Positions 33,961-45,560 of a DNA stretch of 64,000 bases are shown here, piece after piece. The notes beneath the pieces are model-generated. The model ran no database searches. It saw only the letters and a program-made list of their open reading frames with translations, and had not been told where the DNA came from. The stretch is from Myxocyprinus asiaticus (taxonomy: Eukaryota; Chordata; Actinopteri; Cypriniformes; Catostomidae). The stretch is from contig NC_059347.1 in the NCBI RefSeq assembly GCF_019703515.2, forward strand, positions 23,423,501-23,487,500. Direction: 5' to 3'. Position numbers and translations under genes: made by a program. The first letter of the stretch is position 1, and every line of letters begins with the position of its first letter.

Positions 33961-34490
33961 TGCAGTTTCTGAGTGAAATAAACATTAGAGGTGCTACAAC
34001 AACAATTACTTTCATTCACTTTCACACAAATCACGAGTAAAACTGCAGATTAACAGTTAATAAACACTTTTCACCCTATTTCTCACTAAATGCTAAGGCT
34101 TCAAAACACCTTTACTAGCTTTTTCAAGCTCTTTTGAGTGCGATAAAATTGTTCCATAGCTCAGCTGATAGAGCATTGCGTTTACAATACAAGAGTCCTG
34201 CAGTGCATGGTAGTCGACACATCAGGTCGACGTGTCCACAAAATTATGTCACATGTCACTTTTGCTTGTTATGACACTATTTGTTAGGTTTAGGTGTAAG
34301 GTTTAGGGTGGGGAGGTGGCTTCTGTGATTTAAAACTTGATTGACCATTAACCTTAAAAACTTAATTTGCTTGCAAGAAAATGTTGCTTACCTTTAGCAC
34401 CACACAGTGGACATATTCACCTTGGAACTGCAAAAAAGTTGTCACAGTCATATAATTTGTATGTGATCAGGTTGCAGCCCCACATCAGCC
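33961..34490. repeat. Dispersed repeat with tRNA-like segment, copy A (uninterrupted)
   Basis: A composite repeat whose parts recur at 56838-57039 plus 59252-59400 and at 62466-62955. Order: a 5' part (AACATTAGAGGTGCTACAAC), a tRNA-like box A (TAGCTCAGCTGATAGAGC at about 34157), a middle part with GTTAGGTTTAGGTGTAAGG, and a 3' part (CACACAGTGGACATATTCACC, then GTCACAGTCATATAA). This suggests a tRNA-headed SINE-like or composite family. The box B equivalent is degenerate. I cannot name the family. Confidence 0.6.
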
Positions 34491-37400
34491 TAGGGTCTGT
34501 GTTTGAACATTCCAAAATTAAATTACTGCAAGTCAATGCTTTGTTTAAAATTGAAAAAAGACAGAAATATTTTTTTCTAGTCTCTGAAGGACCTTATGTT
34601 GAACAGAATTACAGTATGCACCGTTCTTCCACTGAAGGCACTACAGTGCAAACACTCACTTTCTCAGATGGAATCAATCCCTAATACCCATTTTGCTCTG
34701 TCTAGAAACAACTCAGATGCTGTGGGTGGAATTAAGTAATCTCAGCTATGATACCTGCTCATTGCTAGCCTCTTCCCAGACTCCTTGCTATCAAGAGCCA
34801 TGCTCCTCTCAGAAAACAACAGTTCTCAGGGGTCCTTACATCCTTAAGTGGCTCCAGAAAAGGTTAGTTGTCAGGTAATTGTCCAGCTGCAGTTGGGTTT
34901 ATCTTAATCACCGTGCTTCAGCTTAAGCCCGAGTCTCTGTTATGAAGAGGCTAACAGTGCTACAGGGAGGGGTGGCTGGCTGGAGTACCGAGATAGCTGA
35001 AGCAAAATATGGTAAGTTAGTGTCAAGCTAAAATGCATAATGTGGACAAAGTGTAGCATACTTACAACAACAGTTTAAACAGTTCAAACAGAAAAATAAA
35101 AAAATGGAATGGGAAAGCAGTAACACCTTTGAGCCGTCCAGAAACAAACAAGCAAGTCAAGGCAGAATCCATTTGTCATGGTTTGTTATGTATATCTGCA
35201 AAGTGCAGTTTCTAGGGGGTTTGCAAAGCCTTTGATGTTTCGGTTGCCACTGTGTCACTAGTTGGAAGAAAACCGCATTCAGCATCCATAGCACTATACA
35301 GGGTGGTTTGGTAATATTGTTTTCTCTTTCAAATTAAGGCATAAAAAAAAAGCTACAACTCAGGTGCCCTCTTACAAGGGTCAGCAAATATTACCAATAC
35401 ATTAATTAACTTAGTACTTAGAAATCCAAATTAAAGTGTACAGAAAGAGCACAGATCACTGATCATAGAAACAATAGAAACAGGGTTTATTCAACAATCA
35501 AAACCATTCAATCTGATGTAGTTTGTAGTAGTGACACATATTCTGCCATCATTTTGCTCCACCAATGTTAAAGGTCGAACACAAACTATAAAATATCTGT
35601 TGGGGGTCCATCAATAATCTTGACATACAGACCCATACTGTATGAAGCTATATGCAGAATGAACTGTCTCAACAAAAGCATCTGGTGCACATGCTGACCC
35701 AGAGGCCAAAAGGTTACCAGACAGACTCCTCTACCCATCCCCACCATGCTTTCATATATTCATTTGATGGTCGCTGTGGCAATTATAAAGGTATACTTCA
35801 GCCAGATCTAATGGACCAGGGGCAAAGATCACAGCCTTTACAGTGGGGACTCAAGTCAATGGCTATAAGACTGATGATGGATCATTTGATGAAATGGAAA
35901 AGTGCAGGCAGAAGGGTGTAGTGTATACGTGATGGCCGTCATTGCACATGCTTAACTGCTCATCTTTATGCATATCTTAGCTATGACAATGTCGTATGGA
36001 AAACACAATAATGATAATTGTAGCCATCATGCAGTAGATGGTGTTTTTTGTTGTCTAGTTTTTTTTTGTTTCTAGCCAACAACTCTTAATGACTACTAAA
36101 TATGAATGACCAAGTTCATGGGGGTCGCAGTCTGCATTCAGAGAGTATGACCACTGCCACATGTAAAGGTTAAAATGGAATTGCTTGTGCCAGGTTTATG
36201 AAGAGCCCCATTTATGCAGGCCAACAGTGGTGATTTATGACCGGAGATAAGAGGAAGGATGGGTGGAAAACTCTTTCTTTTTCAAATGCAATCAGCTTCT
36301 GTAAATACGCAGCTTACTTATATCCATCACGCTGTCACAAGGAATCACCGTTCCCTTGCTCGGATGAAATAACAGCTTTTGTCTGGCTATAGACAACTGT
36401 GCTTTGAAAAACAGTTGCTTATTCTTTCTTTCTTTTTTTTTTTTTTTTGTCTTTTTTTTTTTGCCGTACGTGTATGAAACACTTTTTTTTTTTTTTTTTT
36501 TTTTGAGAAGACAAAATAAGCACTCTGAGATCAGAGTAAGCACATTTATTTCTTACATCTGTAATCCAGTTCTGCATAAGCAGTCAGAGAAGTTAAAAGG
36601 GTGGCCAGACTCTCAAAACGTACTCTGTTTATTCAGTTGGTCAAATTGAGTTGGAATTTGACTCAGAAGGAAATGGTACAAAATTGACTGCGTATCTCAT
36701 CGTTTCTAAATGGCCCCATAACTAGATAAAGTTATTGAATGCTTACAATTATTACTTACAATTCATCCAGATTAGAACAGGTCTTTTTTTTATTTTTTAC
36801 TTGTTTTCAGAACAGTGCCAGAGTCACAGCTGAAACTTGGACATTTCACCACAAAACAGAAAGGCCGAGAACATTTGTGGGACTTTGCTTTTAAATCTGA
36901 AAACCACTCTGCAGTAAGATCTTTCTGAAACTGCACCCCAGTGGTTCAGGTTCTGGCTGAATTGGAAAAAAAGAGAAAGAGATCTGCTTTTGAACTGTTT
37001 GCCAAAACGGAAACACGGTCTAGTGCTGCTCATTTTAACAAGTCGTAAGGACTATTTTCGTTCCCTCATATAGTAATAAATTTGGCCATTCCTTTTTATG
37101 TAAGCTTTATGTTTTTCTAGGTGTGGATCAAAGGGTGATAATGCGGAAAACCATACACACGGATACCTTTCAGCTCATGCCTCTCAATGTCATACACAAA
37201 ACGTATGTGTATAATTTTACTGTGTTGCATTTGGAACTCCACATCCAATGCGAGCAATGACAGAATGAAAATGTATGAAGCACTGTGGGAAAAGTCAAGC
37301 TGAAAAGTTAGTACAGCAAACCAAAATATTGGTTTGATGACTGACATTTGAAATAGGGCATAGGGTGGATGAAATACAAGTCTAAGTACACAGTTCCCCC

Positions 37401-38070
37401 TTTTAACACACACCCCTCTGGGTGATTGTTCTTAATGGTATTTCCTCTTTTGATATTGACCTCCATGTGCATTTATTTACCAAGGGGCATTTAAACAATG
37501 TCATCTTCTGTAAGGGCAATGCATTTTTCCAGTACACATTAGATGTCAGACAAGACAGAAACTGTCCTCTATTATATGGTATAAAGTGCTGTTCAACTCT
37601 CCATTAGGTACTTATTTCTCCTATCAGTCTCCATTTCATATCAACATATGGTCTTAAATATGGCTGAAAGATTTGTGTATTTTATCTATATCTGTGAATG
37701 GGCAAAGCTTTACATTAAAATATGACTTTATCAATACGTTTGATCAATAGTGCCAGCCCGGCATTGTATAATTATTCTGGCCTCTTGTATCAATAAAGCT
37801 GTCATGCTTAATCTTTTGGCTGTGAGCAGGCTGAAAACAGTCAAAATCCAATCTAAAATGTTTTTTTTTATTTTTTATTTAAAAAAATTAATAAAATGAA
37901 ACACCATGTTTAGCTTTGTCTTACTAAAGAAAACAAAGCTGCTTTTTTGCTTCTCAAAACCACTAAAAATAATTACAGTATATTATTACTATTGAAGTGT
38001 TAGTGTATCAAGATGGGCCCTACATAATTGAGGTAATAAACTGGACAAAATCCTTACAGTTCTTCAGAAC
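34491..38070. other. Non-coding stretch
   Basis: No supportable gene on either strand. The only simple features are T-rich runs at about 36427-36462 and 36484-36504. The short open frames here have no protein-like features. Confidence 0.4.
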
Positions 38071-38073
38071 TTC

Positions 38074-38142
38074 AACTTAGAATTTAATGAACATTGTAAT
38101 GTATACACTGTCTACATTACAATGTTCATTCAGTTCTAAGTT
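38074..38142. repeat. 69-base near-perfect hairpin
   Basis: Two arms of 30 bases, AACTTAGAAT... and its complement ...GTTCTAAGTT, pair with only a few mismatches around a 9-base loop (TACACTGTC). The inner 18-19 base pairs, around GAACATTGTAATGTA, are perfect. It could be a pre-miRNA-like hairpin or a small fold-back repeat. I do not recognise it as a known miRNA. Confidence 0.7.
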
Positions 38143-38988
38143 AAGTGTCTTTTGTTGCTACTGCAGTCTTTCAAGTTCCTTACACATATATACACCCACA
38201 TGTATGTGCCTACACACATATGTACAACCCACACATTAACACATTGCAGTGGCAGAAGCGTCAGAGGCAATGAGGCAGTTTATATCAGGGGCTTGTGTTT
38301 CACAGTCTAGCTCCCATGGGACAAAGTGGTCTCAGCCAATAACACTCAAGACCCCGGTACAGAAAAACGTGAGCTCTTTTATTGCCACTCATCATTCATG
38401 TAATATCTGGCAGCATTTGTGATTACAGAAAAAGTGATTGACTAACTAGACATTTGGGTGGTGAATTACGACCAGGCTTACCTTTTAGTTGTATGCAGGA
38501 CATCTGCGTCTACAATAACTCTTCTTTCCTACTTCAACACTAAATCACAAAACGGCAAAGACGGAACAGTTATATAATAACCTCAGATTTATTGTAAGTC
38601 TGTCACAAAATTAACATTATGGTGAGGCCACTTCAGAATGGAGAGAAATAGGATGGAAAGATGATCGATTGGAAAGTAGATGGGAGTATTGATATAGTGC
38701 AAGAGAGAGAGAAAGAGTGAGAGAGAGAGAGAGCATAGGTAGCTTGATTGACCACCTGCACTGGAATCAATGAACTCTCGGGGAGAGGAGAAACGAGAGA
38801 GTCTGTATGGTAGTGAGACAGTGAGGTGGCGAGAACTGCTGTCAGTGGGTGACTGGAACCTTTTCAGGACTAGTATGTGGCCTCTGTAAAGTGCCAACAT
38901 CTAAAAAAGGTTTTTATAACTTACAATAAAACATAGAGAGAAAAAAAAGTTGATAAGGTTTTAACTGTTACATATGAGGAAAAACACT

Positions 38989-39620
38989 GATAACACTATC
39001 CAGTAAGGTTCTACATGTTAACATTAGTTAATGTATTATATACCATTTGTTTTTTATTTTTTTATTTTTTATTTTTTTTACAGTATTTAATATTAATTTA
39101 ATATTGGTTAATGTTCATTTGTAAATATTGTTAGTTTATGTTAGTTTAAAATGCATTAAAACAAGAGTTCACACAAAAATGAAAATTCTGTAATTTTGTA
39201 CATTTTTTACTCAATCTCATGTTGTTCCAAACCTAAATGAATTTCTTTCTTCCGTTGAACACAAAAAGTGATGCTAGGCAGAATGGAAGAATCGGTCACC
39301 ATTTACATGCATTTACACTGCATCTTTTAACCATACAGTGAAAGCATAGTGCGAATAGTGACTGAGGCTGTCATTCTGCCTAACATCTCATATTTGTGTC
39401 CCATGGAAGAAAGAAAGTCATACGTGTTTGGAACAACATTTAGGTGGGTAAATAATGAGATCATTTTATTTTTTTTAATTTTTTTTTACTATCCCTTAAT
39501 GTTAACATGTACATTGTTCATTGCAACATTTAATGTAAAAGTACTGTTCATTATTAGTTCATGTTAATTATTGCATTAACTCATTTTAACATATACAACT
39601 TTATAGTATATGAGTGCTAC
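38989..39620. mobile_element. Degraded hAT-type MITE interrupted by a palindromic MITE
   Basis: The left end GATAACACTATCCAGTAAGG and right end ACTTTATAGTATATGAGTGC are diverged relatives of the GGTAACACTTTACAAT termini at 3748-4102. Internal TTAACATTAGTTAATG motifs match too. A palindromic repeat (about 39160-39455) sits in the middle, so the host element is the older of the two. Confidence 0.55.
39160..39455. mobile_element. Palindromic MITE, copy 1
   Basis: The arms are GTTCACACAAAAATGAAAATT...CATGTTGTTCCAAACC on the left and GTTTGGAACAACAT...GTGGGTAAATAATGAG on the right. The centre pairs as TAGGCAGAATG with CATTCTGCCTAA. This is a very common cyprinid fold-back repeat; related copies are at 45345-45560 and probably 48020-48290 and 40233-40910. 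It encodes nothing. Confidence 0.7.
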
Positions 39621-40232
39621 AGCACCAGCACACATATCACATTATCATTCACTGATTACCACTAACACAATAGCAATGTCTCTGTCATCAGCATTGTTAT
39701 CATTTTCCTTACCATCATCATCACCATCATCAAGATCAATGCATCAGTCTATGCTTGTGGAAATGAAATATTAAACCACACCTACAGTGACAAAGTTAAT
39801 TTGGCTATGATACAAGTGGCTGAGAGAGCCTGGATAATTTGCCCTCTAACTTAGAGTTGTGGGTGGAATATCAAACCGTGTAAATCAAACCAAATGAGGA
39901 ATTTCAAAGACAACAAGGAGCTCTGTTTTGTATAACCTTATTGTTTGTGCAAATCCATTCACAGTAGCCTATATGACAAATCCATTTTGCACACACATTT
40001 ATTAAAGCACAGACCCTGAAGTGATTTTTCAAATGTGGAAATTACTCACTATGAGACATCCCGGAGGAGCCACGGTGTGCTTTTTCCTGTGCAGCACAGC
40101 AAAAGCACAGATTGCCGTGACAGACATTTGGAAGCTCCTCAGTAGAAAACTAGTTGGTCACAAGCTCTTGTATCAGCAAGTAAAATATGTTAAGTTCTTG
40201 ATAATTTGTTTCTAAAAAAGAATAGTGAACAT

Positions 40233-40910
40233 TTATTCACCTTAATTTCATTCCAAACTTATATGACTTTCTTTCTTCTGCAGGACAACAAAGGAGATAT
40301 TTTAAAGAATGTCGTGATCGCTGATTTCAACACAATTGCAGTAAATGGTGACACAATTTAAAGCTTAAAAAGGCACCTAAAAGTTTAATAAAAGTAGTCT
40401 ATGTGACTTGTGTGCCATATTCTAAGTCTTCTGATGACATACAATAGTTTTAGTGAGAAATAAACAGAAATTTAAGTTATTTGATAATCTTGACTACCCC
40501 ATACAGTAGCTCTCCTTCGCACGTTCTTGAGTGGATGAGAGAAGCTTGTTCACAATGGCCTGTGCTGCAAGTTCTTGCATGAACAATGCAAGTTGTTATG
40601 TGAACACGTTAATAAGCATCTCTCATTCACACATGAATGCACAAAGTAGAGCCATGGCGAAAGTCATAATTTCAGGTACAAATTGGTTGTTTCTCAACTA
40701 AACCTATTGTATGCCTTAAGAAGACTTGGAATATGATGCATAGACTACTTTTATGACACTTTTGGGTTCTTTTTTAAGCTTTAAAGTGAGTCATTATCAA
40801 CTGCCTTTGTATTGAAACCAACGAACAGGGCATCTTTTAAAATTCCTCAGTTGTATCCCACAGAAGAAAGGAAGTCATATGGTTTGGCATGAAGTAAATG
40901 GTGAGTAAAT
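40233..40910. mobile_element. Fold-back element, about 680 bases
   Basis: The outer arms TTATTCACC...GACTTTCTTTCTTCTG and CAGAAGAAAGGAAGTC...GGTGAGTAA pair. Inner arms such as AAAAGTAGTCTATGTG and CATAGACTACTTTTAT also pair. The element is thus an imperfect inverted repeat along most of its length. The outer arms resemble the palindromic MITE at 39160-39455, and the inside is different. No coding capacity. Confidence 0.7.
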
Positions 40911-41439
40911 GGTGAAATAATATTTTTGCTTGAGTAAACAATTCCTTTAACTTGTATGACCTTTAAAGCTTGCTTCTCCCAAAGCTGTGCATTACCTCAG
41001 GTTATATGTGGTGGTTCTGGCAGAGAGGCTCATTGGGGGTGGTTTTTAGACATCTGCAAGACAGAATTGGATCGTTGATGTGGACACATCTCTTTAGTCT
41101 GAGCCAGAGGAGTACACTGCCTGTTTCACACAGCTCTGGGCTAGTTTGTGTGAGAGTCTTGGAAACTGAGCCAATATGGAGGCTGTTGTAGATTTTTTGG
41201 GCACTGGATGGTTTGAGAGGCATTGAGTTGTAGTGTGTAGGCTGGGATCGAGGGCTTTATGGTAGTGACAGGTAGCTCTACTTGACTGAAAGTTCTGGAA
41301 AACTGTAATGAGAAACATAGTTGAAAGATGCGAACATGCAAGTATGGTCTCCCAATAGACAGACACAACAACACATAACATATGTTTTCTCTATTCTAAA
41401 GCTCACCTGTCCATTTCCATCTCCCGCCCTCTCCCCAAG

Positions 41440-41806
41440 GCACAGGGACTGCATCTACCCTACATCTGCATACCGTATACACACAGGAGACATGTCGTTC
41501 GAGTCTGGGTCTACATTCTGCAGCCAGTGTAGACAGCTGCCTGACTGCTTGCTTCTTCCCTCGGCTCCCACGGGACCTCCTCTCCTGCCATGCCTCTCTC
41601 GGAAGGTGATTGATGAGAAGCCATTTCCGTATTTCTCCCTCACAGACAGCACCCGGCTCTCCTCCACTGATGTACCATGTGAAGACTGCTCTCGGAGGGA
41701 TGGGTTTCTCTTCAAGCCATCAAATGAAGCATCCATACACTGGAGATTCTGCTGCGCTGAATGCAGCTGCTGCAGTAGACCAACCTCAAGCCTGAAACTG
41801 GTGTGG
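41440..41806 (+). CDS. Unrecognised exon-like open frame
   Basis: A frame open from 41321 to 41839 is bounded inside by good splice signals. There is a pyrimidine-rich acceptor (CCCGCCCTCTCCCCAAG, AG at 41438-41439) and a consensus GTGAGT donor (41807-41812). The 367-base segment between them has no stop in this frame and encodes about 122 residues. They are cysteine-rich, with CSQCRQLPDC near the start and CCAECSCC near the end. Base composition is clearly richer in GC than its neighbours. An internal ATG (TGDMSFESG) lies at 41491. I do not recognise the protein, and no partner exon was found nearby. It could be a coding exon of a gene extending outside the window, an exon of a non-coding RNA, or chance. 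Confidence 0.3.
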
Positions 41807-42117
41807 GTGAGTGAAGACCGATCTAGCCAACTTGTGTGAGTCTGGGAAAGAGGAAAGAGAGCGTGCTACATACATTAGGCTGCATTCTGTGCTCGAAAAG
41901 ACAAGGTTTGTCAAGTTTGGATGCATGGTGGTCACGCAGAGTGGCAGACAGATATGTAGGCACTGACTCTGGGAAAAGCACAGGGATTTGGGGAAACACA
42001 ATGGTAGACTCTCAAAGACACATAAAAATGGAATAAACGAATAACTCAAAATAAAACAAGACACAGAGAGGGAGGTAGAAATACAGAGCAACACAGCACT
42101 CAACTATGTTAAAGGGA

Positions 42118-42652
42118 TGTTCCAGGTTCAAAACCAGCTAAGCTCGATTGACAGCATTTGTGGCATAATGTTAATTACCATAAGACTCTTTTCCCCATTA
42201 CAATGGAAGTGAAAGGGGTCAGACCATACTTGCTAAAATACACACATTTCAAAAGTATAGCCACAAGATGTAAACATTATACATGTTAGCATAATTTTAG
42301 TGTGATGAAATCAGGGATTTTCCGACTTCAGAGCATTTACCAGATTACAGGGTTTACAGCGTTACATCGTCATGAGTAGCTCTTCAAGTTGTAATATTGT
42401 ATATAATTTTACACAGATAAGGTTAGTTAGTGATTTTATAACACAAAAATTATGTTAACATTTGTGGATATTCTTTTGAAACAGAGTGTATTTTAATATT
42501 TATAGACTGGCCCCATTCACTTCCATTGTATGTGCCTTACTGTAAATTTTTTTTTCTTAAATAAACGAGGGACAAATCGAAATCAATTTTTTTGTGCATA
42601 ATCAACATTATGCCACAAATGCTGTTGATTGAGCTTAACTTGCACTGAACCC
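42118..42652. mobile_element. Palindromic MITE, family 2, copy 1
   Basis: The left arm (TTCCAGGTTCAAAACC...CATTTGTGGCATAATGTT) and the right arm (AACATTATGCCACAAATG...CACTGAACC) are inverted copies over about 50 bases. The interior matches the element at 43608-44125 (for example CACAAGATGTAAACATTATA and TTTACACAGATAAGGTTA). No coding capacity. Confidence 0.75.
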
Positions 42653-43607
42653 GCAAGTAAATACTCTTCAACTCTCAAAGTAGTTTACCCATTTCAATGT
42701 TGTGACAACATATTACCATGATATCGCAAGATTTCTCCTCACTCTACAGAACACTTACTCTGTAGTAATAATAAAATTGAATGAAATTAATTTTTGCACA
42801 AGCAAGGTGGCTAACAAGACCTTCAGAGCTAGGCTACTATAATTTTGGTACATAAAAGCCAATGAACTGCAAGAGTGATGCGGCATACTTCGTTTATATT
42901 CCTTTCATTTACACCCTGCCTTATTTGGTCCTGACTTGGCACAGACGGCCATACCCATCAAAGACTTTGAACGCAATTGATGTGCGCTCAGTATCTGATG
43001 CGATGCCCCTGCACTGGGTAAAAGAACAGCCTGTGTGATGCTGCATAACAACATTTGACCCCATTTAAAAACTTGATACCAATTAAGTAGGATTTTGCCC
43101 ATAAATAATTTAGCAGGTTCTATCTCTCTCTCTTTCTCTCCCTCATTCTCACACTGTACTTTCACAGTGGAAAGAGACTGGCTAATGAAGCACTCACTTG
43201 GGTGAAAGTGGAGCAGACAGACTGACTATGGCCTATTTTTTTTTCAGCTTCTCTATGTGATTCATTTCTAAATGTGATATTTATATTGTGGCAGATTATT
43301 CTATATGCTTTTGCCCATCATCTTCTAACTGATTGATTGGTTTAGCTCAAAATCTTTTCAGAATGGTTGAAGACAAATGAAGAAAGCGAGATAGAGAGAC
43401 AGGGACAGACACAGAGTGAAAATATACCCTGCTGAAAACTCCAGTTTTGGAACTTGATAGCTGGTTTCTAGATGGTTAATTGTTTGTCCAACTGGTTGAT
43501 ATGTTCAAAGTATGTTCCATAAACCAGACTATTTTTAGGTAGAGTTTTTTATTTTATTCATGATGTTTAATGCTTACCAACAGTATGTGTGTTTATGTTT
43601 AAATGAA

Positions 43608-44125
43608 TGTTCTGGGTTCAATAAAAGTTAAGCCCAATTATTAGCATTTGTGACGTAATGTTGACTTCCGCAAAAATAATTTTGACTCTTCCCTCATGTT
43701 TTTAAAAAGAGCAGAAATAGTGGTTACAATAAGGCACTCACCAGTGAATGGGGCCAGTCCATAAATACTTAAATACACATTGTTTCAAAAGTAAAGCCAC
43801 AAGATGTAATCATTATATGTAGTAACATGATTTTAGTGTAATAAAAATACGTATTAACTTCATCCATGTAAAGTTAAATCCAATATTGCTACTTCTCTGC
43901 AATGACAAAAAACAAAAAACAAAAAAAAACTGTAATCTCAGTTCTGCATATAACTTTACACAGATAAGGTTAATAAGCAATTTTTACACATTAAAAACAT
44001 GTCAACATATATAATGTTCTTCTAGCTATACTTCTGAAACAGAGTGTATTTTTTTGCATTTATATTGAACCCCATACATTTTTTTAATGTCTATTGTATA
44101 TGTTTATCTGTAATTTCTTTGCCAG
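43608..44125. mobile_element. Palindromic MITE, family 2, copy 2 (right arm lost)
   Basis: It starts TGTTCTGGGTTCAATAAAAG and follows copy 1 in the same orientation, including GTAAAGCCACAAGATGTAAT and TTTACACAGATAAGGTTAAT. The similarity fades after about 44125 before the right inverted arm. It lies about 950 bases from copy 1. Confidence 0.7.
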
Positions 44126-44635
44126 ATTCAAAGAACACATTCTATTTAATAGCAAACTGAATGGATTCTAAATTGTAAACTAGAAGGTGGTTTATTGTTG
44201 GTCTAAGATGGTCTACCAGGTGGGAATAACACTTTGAGCACCTTATGACATTAGAAAGGGAAAGAACAGATCAATGAGAAAACTAAAAAGCATCAAAAGC
44301 ACTAAATGCCAAATTGAGAATAGTGAAAGAGAGATGAAGAAATGAAGTAGAGAGAAAGAATGGGTGAAGAAGCTGGGGATGTGATTAATGAGAGGGGGAC
44401 CCATGTTATGAAGGCCTGAAGAAAAAGATAACTTGTGTTTGAGTATTAAGCACGAGTGTGTGTTTGTGTCAATGTGTGTACGAGTGTGTTTGCCTGCGTT
44501 ACATACTTGGTTGCTGTTTTCTTTTGCTTGAGCTCTATCAGTGGGGGATAGTTGCTGTCTTCTTTGATGCGAGCTCCAGTTTCTGTGAAATCAGATTCTC
44601 TATTCCCCCAACTCCTCTCTGCAATGCCAGTGAAA

Positions 44636-44668
<33 letters not shown>
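44636..44668. repeat. (CA)n microsatellite
   Basis: About 16 CA units, followed by a segment (44700-44800) with CCCTAACCCTAAACCTAAACC, a degenerate telomere-like sequence that I know as part of a widespread fish repeat. Confidence 0.9.
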
Positions 44669-44670
<2 letters not shown>

Positions 44671-44699
44671 TGTTGGTGCAGCTATCATTATGAGGACTC

Positions 44700-44800
44700 T
44701 CCACAGACATACTGATTTTTATACTGTATGAACTATATCCCCTAACTCTATCCCCTAACCCTAAACCTAAACCTAACCTCACAACTTCACAACCTTTGTA
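44700..44800. repeat. Fish interspersed repeat with CCCTAA-like units
   Basis: ATACTGTATGAACTATAT is followed by CCCCTAACTCTATCCCCTAACCC and further CCTAAAC units. The combination of ATACTGTA-type sequence and CCCTAA units is a known dispersed repeat pattern in teleosts. It is probably not a true interstitial telomere. Confidence 0.4.
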
Positions 44801-44840
44801 ACCTAAAAAAATGCTCTCGTAAACCACCCAAACCCACCCA

Positions 44841-44857
44841 CCCACACACACACACAC

Positions 44858-44889
<32 letters not shown>

Positions 44890-44917
44890 GCATGCACGCA
44901 CGCATGCACGCACGCAT
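44841..44917. repeat. (CCCA)n/(CA)n/(CGCATGCA)n compound array
   Basis: CCCA and CA units are followed by CACGCATGCACG units, all alternating purine-pyrimidine in the later part. Confidence 0.9.
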
Positions 44918-45344
44918 TTACTGTATAAGGCTTGGCTTCTACAAACACTGAGGAGCATGTCTCTCTACACCTTATGCCCTTTTTCTTCTGCTTCTCTCTC
45001 TCTGACTTTATTTCACTCCTCATCATTTTAGTACGTGTCATTACAAATGTCATCATTACATAACACAATAGTATATCTTTTCTGTAAAGTACCAAATATG
45101 TGCTATTAATTTCATTCAGAGTTTCTCAACTAGGCCTCTCAAACTCATGGGGTTTGTGATGTAACTGCAGCAGGGATTGTGAGTGTGTGATAAAAATGTC
45201 TATGTGCCGTCAAAAATTTTATATTTAAAAAAAGATAATAGGTAAACAATTAAAAGTATCAAACAGAATATGTATATTAACGTATCAAACATTATTAAAT
45301 AAGTAACAACATATGAAGATGCTGTGAAATGTTATTTATTGAAA

Positions 45345-45560
45345 GGTTAAAGGGATTGTTCACCCAAAAGTAAAATTCTGCCATCATTTACTCACTCTCA
45401 TGTTGTTCCAAACCCACATGCCTTTCTTCTGTGGAACACTATTAGGCAGAATATTGGCCTCAATCATTATTCACTTTCGTTGTATGAAAAAAAAAAGGAA
45501 AAAAAAAAGATGCAATTAAAGTGAATAGTGACTGACATTCTGCCTAATATCTCTTTTTTC
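45345..45560. mobile_element. Palindromic MITE, copy 2 (right end lost)
   Basis: The left arm GTTCACCCAAAAGTAAAATTCTG...CATGTTGTTCCAAACC matches the element at 39160-39455. The inner arms TTAGGCAGAATATTGG and CATTCTGCCTAATA pair around a central A-rich run. The outer right arm is missing. Confidence 0.65.

Noticed and set aside
34157..34230. Possible tRNA gene (TAGCTCAGCTGATAGAGC)
   Set aside because: Only box A is good; no cloverleaf or proper box B follows, and the segment belongs to a dispersed repeat.
44740..44780. Interstitial telomere (CCCTAA)n
   Set aside because: The units are few and degenerate and belong to a widespread fish repeat.
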